64,000 bases of DNA, taken from positions 15,908,827 through 15,972,826 of the forward strand of contig CM037476.1 of the NCBI GenBank assembly GCA_021014325.1, written 5' to 3'. A program made the translations under genes and the position numbers. Position 1 is the first letter of the stretch; each line of letters starts with the position of its first letter. Of this stretch, positions 26,701-34,942 are shown in pieces. This DNA is from Plazaster borealis. Its lineage: Eukaryota > Echinodermata > Asteroidea > Forcipulatida > Labidiasteridae. The notes below the pieces were generated by a model. It was given only the letters and a program-made list of their open reading frames with translations. It was not told the origin of the DNA and made no database searches.

Positions 26701-27455
26701 ATCAACAAGACGCCCACAAACGCACCCATTCGGAACCACATCTGTATCAAGCGTGGCCTCCACTGCCCGAGGCGTAGGAATAGACGGTTGAAGCATGTTG
26801 TGTACCATCGCACCTGTCCGATGGAGACCTGTATGCCGTAGCGTTCCTGTGCCTCTTTGTACTGCTGACCGCACCTTTTACTTGACTGAGAAAAATAAGT
26901 AGAGAAGAACATTTAAGTGTTGGATAACAAGGAAAGAAATCCACATATGGTACAAGCTATAAATATTGTTGTCCTTTAAACCAAGACATATGACGGTCCA
27001 TGTCACATTATGCTAATGAGTGGACACTATTATTAGGCAGCGGACACTTTTTGGCATGACACTGAAGCAAAACACTTAACCATTCTTCGTCCTTCTAATA
27101 AAATAGGACAGAAAGCTGTCCGTAGGTCCCATGTATTGTATTAAATAATTCAAATGCATGTCGCAAAAGATCCAAGTACACTTATCGCTCAGAGAAGGGG
27201 TCCGCCCCTGTGTTTCTGGCATCCAGTTTGCGCTTGAACAGGCATTGAATAGAAATTGTGCATTTTTGTTTATAAACTGAGAATATGTGTTTTGCTACAT
27301 CACTAGTCATGATGGATATAGGCTACGTACACAACACAAGCACATATCATGCAGATAAAATAAACTGTATTGATACATACCTTGATAAATGTGTCAAGCA
27401 AGTACAGAGATGACCAAAAACCAAGTAGAATTGCAATCCATGTGGTCCTCAACAT
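14565..27455 (-). CDS. MBTPS2: Membrane-bound transcription factor site-2 protease (S2P), 9 coding exons
   Basis: Intramembrane zinc metalloprotease of the Golgi. In animals it makes the second cut in SREBP and ATF6 after site-1 protease. Coding exons, in transcript order: 27381..27455, 26619..26885, 25201..25304, 23790..24036, 19240..19420, 18009..18112, 17333..17525, 16492..16567, 14565..14787. All introns are GT-AG and all phases agree, giving 1470 nt and 489 aa (human protein 519 aa; most of the difference is the poly-serine stretch, absent here). Visible: N-terminal TM (residues ~5-22), second TM (~78-99), zinc site H139-E140-L-G-H143, IYPGAFVDL (~164-172), a Cys-rich lumenal region, and N429-A-I-P-C-Y-A-L-D437-G for the third zinc ligand. 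The start ATG is the first in its frame, has A at -3, and gives the same 25-residue first exon as the human gene. No clear AATAAA was seen downstream. Confidence 0.95.
15362..15545 (+). mobile_element. SINE-A 3' fragment
   Basis: Contains AGCCAGGCTCCTAGAGGA, GGTAACCCTGTTTCAGCC and AAGTGTAGCCCTCACCTTGA, matching the 3' two thirds of the copy at 35021..35358. Lies in MBTPS2 intron 8. Confidence 0.8.
15740..16360. repeat. Tandem repeat, 157-bp period, two to three copies
   Basis: GTAGGTATCCACATTCAAAC recurs 157 bp apart (GTATCC at 16051 and 16208), followed each time by GGACCTATAACAAAAGGGAC; a more diverged first unit starts near 15740. Within MBTPS2 intron 8. Confidence 0.8.
16492..16567 (-). 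CDS. MBTPS2: MBTPS2 exon 8
   Basis: A 76-nt exon encoding [20 protein letters not shown] followed by IELFCK, the counterpart of the mammalian VSITSFIPRFNFL segment. Acceptor AATACAG, donor GTATCC, phases 1 in and 2 out. Confidence 0.92.
17094..17255. mobile_element. Near-perfect hairpin element in MBTPS2 intron 7
   Basis: Arms GGGGTCGATTTCACAAAACT and AGTTTTGTGAAATCGACCCC close a 162-bp palindrome with internal CTAGTCC/GGACTAG repeats. A second copy lies at 34567..34705. Confidence 0.9.
17333..17525 (-). CDS. MBTPS2: MBTPS2 exon 7
   Basis: 64 codons plus one base, starting [10 protein letters not shown] and containing [16 protein letters not shown] and [12 protein letters not shown] (mammals: LYVGHPLHLHY). 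Acceptor CTCTCTAG, donor GTAAGA. Confidence 0.92.
18009..18112 (-). CDS. MBTPS2: MBTPS2 exon 6 (small Cys-rich exon)
   Basis: A 104-nt exon found because exons 5 and 7 cannot join in frame without it. It supplies codons 292-326, including IECCRND and ELCFFY, matching the mammalian TECCNN...DVCFSY segment. Acceptor ATTCTCAG, donor GTAGGT; it converts phase 1 to phase 0. Confidence 0.9.
18221..18413. mobile_element. Hairpin element, family D
   Basis: Ends GGGCACAATTCCATAGAG and CTCTATGAAATTGGGCCC, with inner AAGCTTAAGCAC / CTGCTTAAGCAG words. In MBTPS2 intron 5. Confidence 0.8.
18626..18917. mobile_element. TIR element family F, uninterrupted copy
   Basis: Starts TAGGGTTCTCCCCATGCACA and ends AAACCTGGGGAGTACCC. 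The other copy (45371..46308) carries an insertion, so this one gives the empty-site sequence. In MBTPS2 intron 5. Confidence 0.8.
19240..19420 (-). CDS. MBTPS2: MBTPS2 exon 5
   Basis: 60 codons plus one base, beginning [13 protein letters not shown] and containing [15 protein letters not shown], the counterpart of the mammalian QDCPVTNVQDWNECL stretch. Acceptor CCCTTGCAG, donor GTAAGT, leaving phase 1. Confidence 0.93.
20640..20770 (+). repeat. Dispersed CTCTGCTAG...GTCGAAA repeat
   Basis: Contains GACTCTGCTAGTGTCGAAAT then GTCAGGCCATTTAC. Related to 35590..35740 and 42650..42990. The stem GACTCTGCTAG...GTC followed by GAAA recalls a hammerhead stem II, but the CUGANGA part is not intact. 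Confidence 0.5.
20958..21625 (-). mobile_element. SINE-A copy split by a family D hairpin
   Basis: SINE body 20958..21263 and tRNA-like head 21572..21625 (TTGGGTCCGGTGAACTAG, CCGCTCGGCCACGAC) are separated by 21264..21574. Other copies read straight through CACCAGAGCTTGGGT at this point. In MBTPS2 intron 4. Confidence 0.88.
21264..21574. mobile_element. Family D hairpin element inserted in a SINE
   Basis: Ends TGGGCCCAATTTCATAG and CTATGAAATTGGGCCCAG. Inside it, a (TAA)n run followed by GACTTGTAATGCGCACATAT (about 21388..21450) looks like a third element's tail. Confidence 0.85.
22195..22390. repeat. Family K end fragments
   Basis: Repeated GCCCTGGTGGTTACTGGCC and TACTGGACTCYGGCC words, related to the ends of the family K elements at 33390, 43162, 46373 and 49878. 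A further fragment lies at about 23130..23212. Confidence 0.55.
23390..23766 (+). mobile_element. Family A MITE, copy 2
   Basis: TTAAAGGCATCGTACATGTT to TACGATGCCTTTAA, with the full family A interior. Lies 24 bp beyond the donor of MBTPS2 exon 4, inside intron 4. Confidence 0.88.
23790..24036 (-). CDS. MBTPS2: MBTPS2 exon 4
   Basis: Completes codon 149 and encodes residues 150-231: [33 protein letters not shown], then a membrane span and the [11 protein letters not shown] segment that leads into the lumenal region. Acceptor CCCACAG, donor GTTTGT, phase 0. Confidence 0.95.
24137..24775. repeat. Tandem repeat of self-complementary ~103-bp units, six copies
   Basis: Each unit reads GTTGGACTGAGGACTGCACT, CTGATTATGCTTTACATG, then GGCATACCACCATAATCAG and AGTCCAACAGTTTGGGTG. 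The pairs GTTGGACT/AGTCCAAC and CTGATTATG/CATAATCAG nest, so every unit can fold into its own hairpin. Spacing 100-107 bp. In MBTPS2 intron 3. Confidence 0.92.
25201..25304 (-). CDS. MBTPS2: MBTPS2 exon 3 (HELGH active site)
   Basis: Encodes residues 115-148 plus two bases of codon 149. Contains [14 protein letters not shown] followed by [11 protein letters not shown]; His139 and His143 are the expected zinc ligands and Glu140 the catalytic base. Acceptor TTTGTAG, donor GTAAGT. Confidence 0.96.
26393..26515. mobile_element. Family D hairpin element, short form
   Basis: Arms GGGCCCAATTTCATGGC and GCCATGAAATTGGGCCC enclose AGAATTCTGCGCTTATGG. Lies about 100 bp downstream of MBTPS2 exon 2, in intron 2. 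Confidence 0.88.
26619..26885 (-). CDS. MBTPS2: MBTPS2 exon 2
   Basis: 89 codons (residues 26-114), acceptor TTTTTCTCAG, donor GTAAGT. Contains the conserved [12 protein letters not shown] segment, the second membrane helix (~78-99), and a short [10 protein letters not shown] linker where mammals carry a long serine run. Confidence 0.93.
27381..27455 (-). CDS. MBTPS2: MBTPS2 exon 1
   Basis: Encodes residues 1-25, starting [14 protein letters not shown] and ending DTFIK at a GTATGT donor (phase 0). The reading frame stays open upstream for about 20 codons but has no further ATG, so the start at 27455 is preferred. The segment is the first membrane helix. Confidence 0.9.
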
Positions 27456-29156
27456 GGTTTGTTTGCGGCATTTCACGATGGTTGACCCGTCAGTACGAAC
27501 CGCACCGCCCCACACCGTTTACACACTGCTCGGTGAGTCGACTATACCGTACGGAAGAGGAGTTGCTTTTTCTCGTTACCCCATAATCCTTCAAAATTAT
27601 TCCAATTTAACGTTTTCACGACCACAAAATAAATTTATCGTTTACACAGATTACACAAACTACTTCCTATAAAAATTACAATTGAAAACTGAGTGATTAT
27701 ATGACGGAATTCAGTAGTCAGAAGTGATTTTTCCGGAGCATTTCATTCGTCCGAAACACATGTGTGATGGTAAATGATTGAAGTACATTGAAAATAAACA
27801 CCACTTCCGCGTTGTTGGTCAACAAAACACAGTGCGTACTGATAATTGTTTTATTCTTTAAACAACATCTAAACCCATAACAAAACTACATAAAATACCG
27901 ATTCTATTCTTGGATACCTAGTATTAGATTAAGAGGGGGAAAAACAAAAACTATCCCGACAAAACTTCATAAACAAAATGCGGAGTGATAATCTGCTCGC
28001 CATAAAGTACAAGGATTATTCTCGGAGTTCAAAGTTCAGTGACCAGCATATCAACAACAGCTGATTCATCTTTTATTTAAAGGGAGATCCCCGGTCGGTC
28101 AGGAAGAAAAAGAAAACAATCTAATGTAAACACTGCAGACATAGCACTACTTGGATGGGCACATTTGTGTATTTCCAATGAGAAATATAGTTTAATTGAC
28201 TGTAAGAAAGTGGAGCTTCCAATTGAGGGGTGGGATAAGGGTCGGGGATCAGGGTATTCTGATCATAAAGTTTTAAAAATATTATCGATTGTGGGAAAGT
28301 TTTGAAAAAGCAAAAAAGTTGAAGTTTTCCAATGCATGCATAGACAACGATACCCTCACTATGTTTTCAGAAGTAGAGCTTCAAATCTTAGAGGCGGGAT
28401 TGGTTGGGTGGGGAGTATTCGTGGGGCAGGGTTGTGAAATATAATGTTTAAGGTTTATAAATCTATATAGACCATGTGACCTTTTTTACAATAAGTGTTA
28501 CCTTGTACATTCTTGGGCCTTTCTACCAGGCAAGATACTGCACTGGTAATATGGGAAAGTTTACTTTTTGTGTAATAATTTCCACATAAATCCAAGAGTT
28601 TTAAAAATAACAGCTGAACAAGTTTTGAGATGTGCCCCCTTTCATCATATCAAAAGTTGATAAACAGTATATGGTGCAATCTCCATTAAATATAAGTTTT
28701 AAAGTTTTCCTTCATTGGGCTGTGTACAAATCATGCCTGCAGGAAGTCCAGGCTTGGTGGCTCTTTTGTAAACATGTGATGTCACAGGTCACATCGTCTA
28801 TAAGGCATCCAATTCACATACCCATGGAAAATAATTAAAACTATTGATGAAAACAGCTAAGATTTCAAGGTCCATGTTATTTTCCAATCTGATAATTGGG
28901 AAATTGATAGCATTTGGGGGATAGGGTAGATAGGAGGTTCTAGGGTGTGGCAGATTCACTTACTTTCCAATTTATTTTTAATTATTCACCTTTTAAACAT
29001 TTAAATTATATGTGATCATAAATAATACTAGGTTTTCATAGTAGCTAGTCTTGGTTCCAATATGTGTGCGCCCATTATGTATTAGTGTGGAAGCAGTTCT
29101 TGGGATGATAGCGTCCTCTGTCGGGGATGACTTTTTTCGTTGACTATAAAACAGGA

Positions 29157-29294
29157 GCTAAGGCCGTTTTTGAAACCACTTGGGCTCTGGCTAGGAATCC
29201 GTCTGCTTGACTGAAGCCCCTTAAGAAAAGTTTTCTTAAATAACTGCCGGAGCCCAAGCCTAAGCCTAAGCCATGGTTTCAAAAACGGCCTAAG
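29157..29294. mobile_element. Short hairpin element, TAAGGCCGTTTTTGAAACCA arms
   Basis: Left arm TAAGGCCGTTTTTGAAACCA is mirrored by TGGTTTCAAAAACGGCCTAA, about 138 bp overall, with TTGGGCT/AGCCCAA inside. Confidence 0.85.
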
Positions 29295-29349
29295 ACTACA
29301 CAGTAGCAAGATCAAGGTGGATTATTTATTTAGGAATCGATATCACTTG

Positions 29350-29612
29350 ATAAAATAACAATAATACGAGACATTTATATAGCGCATAATGTAGGAGCCT
29401 CTATGCGCAACACAAAACATAAAACAATGAAATGAAATATATAAAACAATTTGTTTCAAAAATATAGATTCAAACAAATGAGTCTTTAAAAGTCCCTTGA
29501 AAATCAGAAGAGAGTCAGCTTGGTGAATAGAGGTAAGCCGTTCCATAATGAAGGTGCAATGAAGTAGAAGGCTCTTTGACCATACCATATAATTTGGTGG
29601 AAAAAGTAGTCT
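29350..29612 (-). pseudogene. 3' fragment of a non-LTR retrotransposon (RT C-terminus and tail)
   Basis: The minus strand encodes YGQRAFYFIAPSLWNGLPLF and, after a frameshift, LLIFKGLLKTHLFESIF. This is the A-P-x-L-W-N-x-L-P ... F-K-x-x-L-K-T-H-L-F signature at the C-terminus of CR1/L2/Rex-like reverse transcriptase ORFs. It ends in GCGCTATATAAATGTCTCGT and ATT repeats. Frameshifted and 5'-truncated, so dead. Confidence 0.8.
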
Positions 29613-30299
29613 GCGTCAATAGGGATTGGCCAGGAGTTACAATTACAAAATAAATACTTCAAGAAAAAAAGAAAACAGCCCAACAAACACGCAGTCTTCT
29701 GTCATAACCTTTATTCATGTACAATGATCTGGAAAAATCTACCTTTGGAAAGACACTTGTGTTGAGTATGTGACAAAAATATACATACAATCTTTTACTA
29801 TTTTTCAGTGTGTTACAAATATTTCAACCAGTTTTAGCAATTAAAACTTTTTTATTTCAAATATCTCACCTGTTTATTGATTTTTAATTTTGTGTGAGAT
29901 GTAACTTGCATACCTTCCTAATGATATCTTACAAAAACATAGAGTAGAAAATGTTAATACAAACTGTTTGGAATGATAACACTGTGACTTCAAAATGCTG
30001 ATCATAAAAAGTTTTCAATATATTATGTGGGAAAGTGAACAAGAAAAGATTGAAGCTTTGGCATTGCACATGTAGACAAAGATATATTTGTCACTCACTT
30101 GAACTTGAAAGTAACTGGTCAAATTCAGCAGATTGTGACAGCATCTCAAACACAACAAACTTGAATAAATGTTTGTCTCTGTCACCAATAATGTTTGTGT
30201 TTAGAAAGATTGGTCTTCTTTTACAAAACATGTACAACATCTTTAACTCTCCTACTGTACCATCATGGTTTTTAGATATAGATAAACTAAGCCAGACTG

Positions 30300-31040
30300 C
30301 AATGTGATACCATGTGGTGAATGCATCTACACAGTACACAGTCAACCCTCCTACTGTCTGACCATTCAAAAACAACCACTGTAATTTTGAATGATAGATG
30401 AACTATGCCACCCTGCAATTTGATATCATGTGGCGAATGCATCTACACAGCACACAGTCAACCCTCCTACTATAACAACCTCTGAAGTTTTGAATGACAG
30501 ATAAACCATGCCAGTCTAAAAAGTGATATCATGTGGTGAATGCATCTACACAGTCCACAGTCAACCCTCCTACTGTCTGACCGTTCAATACCATCAATTA
30601 TGGGGTTGAGTGACGGATATAAACTATGCCAGCCTGCAATATGATATCATGTGGTGAATGCATCTATACAGTACACAGTCAACCCTCCTACTGTCTGTCC
30701 ATTCAATAACAACCTCTATAGTTTTGAATGACAGATAAACCATGCCAGTCTAAAAAAGTGATATCATGTGGTGAATGCATCTTTACAGTACACAGTCAAC
30801 CCTCCTACTGTCTGACCATTCAATAACAACCTCTGTAGTTTTGAATGACAGATAAACCATGCCAGTCTAAAAAGTGATATCATGTGGTGAATGCATCTAT
30901 ACAGTACACAGTCAACCCTCCTACTGTCGGACCATTCAATATCATCCACTGTGATTTTGAATGATAGATAAACTTCATGCCAATCTGCAATATGTTATCA
31001 TGTGGTGTGAATACACAGTCAACCCTCCTACTGTCTGAAC
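30300..31040. repeat. Tandem repeat, ~117-bp unit, seven copies
   Basis: Unit contains GATATCATGTGGTGAATGCA, ACAGTCAACCCTCCTACTGT and TTTTGAATGACAGATAAACC; the GTGG word falls at 30314, 30430, 30533, 30651, 30768, 30884 and 31002. Isolated units occur at about 32640..32790 and 43795..43910. Confidence 0.92.
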
Positions 31041-31328
31041 TTGTGACCCCTCTTTAAACAATGGTGAAAAACTAAAGTGATGCACAAATGTAACATTTGA
31101 AACCCATTTTAAATAATCTCTTCTAATTACTTTACAAACTCAACTCTTAATAAATAATACAATGTACACAAACTATCTACAACGCCTCATCCAAGATAAC
31201 ATTTGCCACATCAACAAAAACTTTCCAACCAAAATAAAAAACAAAGGCCTACACAAGCATAATAACTTGCGCCAAACTATTACATAACAGACAGTGTGCA
31301 AAGTTGGAATTAAATAAGTGAAGCATAA

Positions 31329-31672
31329 CTTAAAGGCACTGTACACTATTGGTAAGATAAAAAAAAACCAAATGTTCACAGATTCACACACACCTTACAT
31401 GATTTAAAGTAAGTAATGGTAGAAAGGGTTCCTTAAAATATTTCTGCCTAAAATGCTATGTTTCTGAGAAATGAGTAAAACAATAGCTTTTATCATGTGC
31501 GATATTTTGAAAAAACAGAAAACACATAAGGTATCTTTTCACTATTTTCTCGTGATCTCGATGACCAATTGAGCTCAAACTTTCACAGGTTTGTTTGTTC
31601 ATGCATATGTTGAATCATACAAAATGTGGACACTGATTTTGAGCTGTTACCAAAAGTGTACAATACCTTTAA
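31329..31672 (-). mobile_element. Family B MITE
   Basis: Ends TTAAAGGCACTGTACACTAT and AAGTGTACAATACCTTTAA; interior CTCAAACTTTCACAGGTTTG and TTGTTCATGCATATGTTG. Confidence 0.85.
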
Positions 31673-33389
31673 TCATTTAACAAAACCATGACTGATACAT
31701 ATCAGGCATATTTGTTTCTTTGAAAAAAGTAGGAACATTTTATCAAGAACAAGGAAGGGCTGACCTGACCTACATGTACATATACATACGGTGCGGCCTT
31801 TAATAGACTTTGCAGGTTATTTAATAACAATATTTCTGATTTTTCTCCAAGGGCAAAAAAATCGGAAATCAGACTGAAGTAGGTGGAGCATCATGCCTGA
31901 AATATTGATTGCGTACACAAAACACATTTCATTTTTCCTGTACAGTTAAATTTGTTACGCACCACTAAAAATGCTGCACCTCACATTTAAGACTCGTTGG
32001 TACCCTGCCAAAAACCTTACAATGAATCAGCATGAAGGTGGGGAACCATTGGCATGATAACCTTTTTTATACTTTTGTGAACAAGGCACTTCTAATGTCT
32101 AAATTATACACTAATTATATAATTTTAATTTCTCTGTTGTGTTTCATAAATAAATATACAATAACTCGATTGAGAAATAGATTTGTTTCATGCATAACAG
32201 TTTTGGAAGACAGTTATTTATTATAATTTCACCAACTGGGTACATAGACCCTTTTAATAAGCCATTTCTCGTTGAGTTACATTTGAATGATGTCTGGTAC
32301 AACGCCTTGTTCGGTTACAAGTGAATACTTAATTTGAATTCCTCTGACTAAATCCAGTGTCACTATGTCACAATTTGAATTCCTCAGACTAAATCCAGTG
32401 TTGCTATGTCACATGGTTAGGGGCAAGCTTTTGCATAGTTACATAACAGACAGGGAACACTTCAGAAACAGTTTCAGATGAAAGGTGTGGCGCAAGGATA
32501 CCAGTCTTTGCTGATCTGGAGGTTGCAATGCAAAAGCTTGCCCCGAACCATGTTTTGCAGCAACATTATTTTTAATCTGAGCATGGTCTGAGGAATTTTA
32601 GGCCGAGTGTTCGAAGTAAACAAACTGCCAAAATAACAATGGCTCAGCCTGCAATAGGATATCATTTGGTGAATGCATCTTCACAGTACATAGTCAACCC
32701 TCCTACTGTCTGACCATTCAATGTAATCCACAGTGATTTTGAATGATAAACTACAAACAGATGATATGCAGTGAATGCATCTACACAGTACACACATGTA
32801 CAGTTAGTTCTGTGCACAGCTGTGCCACCATACACAAAATCACCGAGTTGAATGGTTTCAAATAGTTGGTCGACTCAATGGAAATGTTACCAAGAGTAGG
32901 CTGGAGGGGTTAGTGACCAGGCAAGTCAATGTACCAAACATTGATCCAAGTAGATCTTTGTCATTTGATTGGAGGATTGTAGTTCACGCGACATTCATTA
33001 ATCAAACCATTTCATGGCCTGCGTCATAAACCGTGCATTTTGATACTATTCACCGTGCATTTTTGTCCCATACTTTTTTTACAACTTGTTTACTAAACGC
33101 CCTGGTAATGGATGCCAGATTGCAGTCTTGTGCATTTTGTTTTACTCCTATAGTTCTCTCTCTAATCGAATGACATTTATCTACTTGGATGTCTACAATG
33201 AATGCTTGAAAGATGGAAAGTTTCATACAACTCGGCCTCGCCTTGTTGATTGTTGAATGGAACATTCTATATTTCAACTCATGAAAATATTCTCACAAAG
33301 AAGCCTTCTCACTGATGTCACATTTCTATGGCAACACATGAGGTTTGCCATGCTGGAGTACTATGCACGTGTAGGAGTACTAAAGTCCA

Positions 33390-33732
33390 GGGCTTGGATT
33401 ACGGGTAAAAACCCACAAGACCACAGGGCTTGTAGCTCAAAATATTTACAGGACCAGAATTTTGTTTCTCCGTTTGAGAATTTTCAAAAATGCCTACACA
33501 GTGGTACCAATTGGAATCGAAAAAGCACTAAGGTAAGAGAAGATTAATTTCATTTGTATTATGGGTAAGTATTCTTCAATTATCAACAGAATTATGTTGA
33601 AATTATCAGACTGAAAGTCGACATTTGAGCAAAAACACAAGACCGCCAGACTTGTCCAGTCATGAGTTTACTGGCCCGATGCTGAAATCACTGGCTTCGG
33701 GCCTGTGGTCCAGTGTCAAATTCAAGCCCTGC
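33390..33732 (+). mobile_element. Family K element
   Basis: Starts CAGGGCTTGGATTACGGG, then ACCACAGGGCTTGTAGCTCA, and ends GGTCCAGTGTCAAATTCAAG CCCTGC, i.e. GGGCTTGAATTT-like ends in inverted orientation. About 340 bp, no coding capacity. Confidence 0.7.
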
Positions 33733-34189
33733 ATGCGTGTAGTGCCATCCAGCGTTGTGTAGCACATGTTCATGCAGTTCTTGAAACGTTGTGTGCGTGG
33801 CATGCGCGCGTAAGTATCGCAGCGAGCGATAGAATAGTGACGCCATTTGAGAAGTGTCTATGGTACTCAGAAACATTCATTATTTGTATACTTGGAAATG
33901 GCTTATCTAAGGGACACAATTTTACCCTAGTCAGAGGTAAATGTTGAAATTTTTTACACAATAAAAATCGATGGGTTGCAAGAATGGAAGTTAGAGTCCA
34001 TCATTGGGTTTTTTGAAAACCAACGATGTACTTTCTTGTGAAGTATTATTTTCTACTTGACAGCTTTATGAAAATAGGCTGCTTGATACAGCCATTTGGC
34101 ATGTCATTGCCGAACGGTCAAGCACACCGGAGTCAAGTTTTGGTCCCAGTCTTGACATTATTGTTCTCAAGCAAGATGCTTAGAGGCAC

Positions 34190-34550
34190 TGAACACGTTT
34201 GGAAATTGTCAAAGTCAGTGTTCTCACTTGGTGTATCCCAACTGCATAAAATAACAAGCCTGTGAAAATTTGGGCTCAATTGGTCATCGAAGTTGCAAGA
34301 AAATGATGAAAGAAAAATCACCCTTGTTGTACAAATTTGTGTGCTTTCAGACAGGAATAAAAACTTCTTGCAAGAAGTTGTTATTATTTTCGTGAGAAAT
34401 TACCTCTTTCTCAAAAACTACGTTACTTCAGAGGGAGTCGTTTCCTACAATGTTTTATACTATCAACAGCTCTCCGTTGCTTGTTACCAAGTAAGTTTTT
34501 ATGCTAATATTTGTTTTGAGTTATTACCAAACGTGTACGATACCTTTAAC
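34190..34550 (+). mobile_element. Family A MITE, copy 3, downstream of CEP85
   Basis: TAGAGGCACTGAACACGTTT to AACGTGTACGATACCTTTAA. Begins its high end about 220 bp past the CEP85 stop codon, so it may lie in the 3' UTR. Confidence 0.85.
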
Positions 34551-34566
34551 CATTATAACACGCAAG

Positions 34567-34705
34567 GGATCGATTTCACAAAACTCTTCCTAACTTAGGA
34601 CTAGTCCTAGGCGATGCTAAGAGATAGGACTAGTCTTAAGTTAAAACCAGTTACTGGTCCTAACTTCAGATAAGACTAGTCTTATCTCTTCGTGAAATCG
34701 GCCCC
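34567..34705. mobile_element. Hairpin element just downstream of the CEP85 stop
   Basis: Second copy of the 17094 hairpin: GGATCGATTTCACAAAACTC on one side, CTTCGTGAAATCGGCCCC on the other, with CTTAAGTTAAAACCAG near the loop; part of the right arm is deleted. Only about 65 bp beyond the CEP85 stop. Confidence 0.8.
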
Positions 34706-34769
34706 AGGCGTCCCAAAGCGCTCATGAATATGCAGAGCTATGCCACTACTAGGAATGTATTGCAATTCA

Positions 34770-34942
34770 TCACTGTGTGATACACTCATTGCCCATGTCT
34801 TCTGCATACTTATTGGAGACCAGGCTCCGAAGACGGTCAATCTCTGCCCTCAGATCTTTCACTTGCTTCAGTTTACTGTGTAATGAATCCGTGTCCAGCT
34901 CACCGCCTTCAGCTCCTTCTGGCTCATGGCTAACACAAGGTG
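34770..34942 (-). CDS. CEP85: CEP85 exon 12 (stop codon)
   Basis: Final exon: PCVSHEPEGAEGGELDTDSL, a last helix DLRAEIDRLRSLVSNKY, then AEDMGNECITQ and TGA (a second TGA lies 3 nt further on). Acceptor CCCCTAG. Confidence 0.95.

Larger units (their letters stand above)
27456..34769. other. Intergenic region between CEP85 and MBTPS2
   Basis: No exon recognised. 27456..27800 should hold the MBTPS2 promoter and 5' UTR; it is locally GC-richer and no TATA box is evident. 27800..29100 shows nothing I can name. The rest holds the repeats listed separately, and the CEP85 3' UTR at the high end. Confidence 0.6.
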
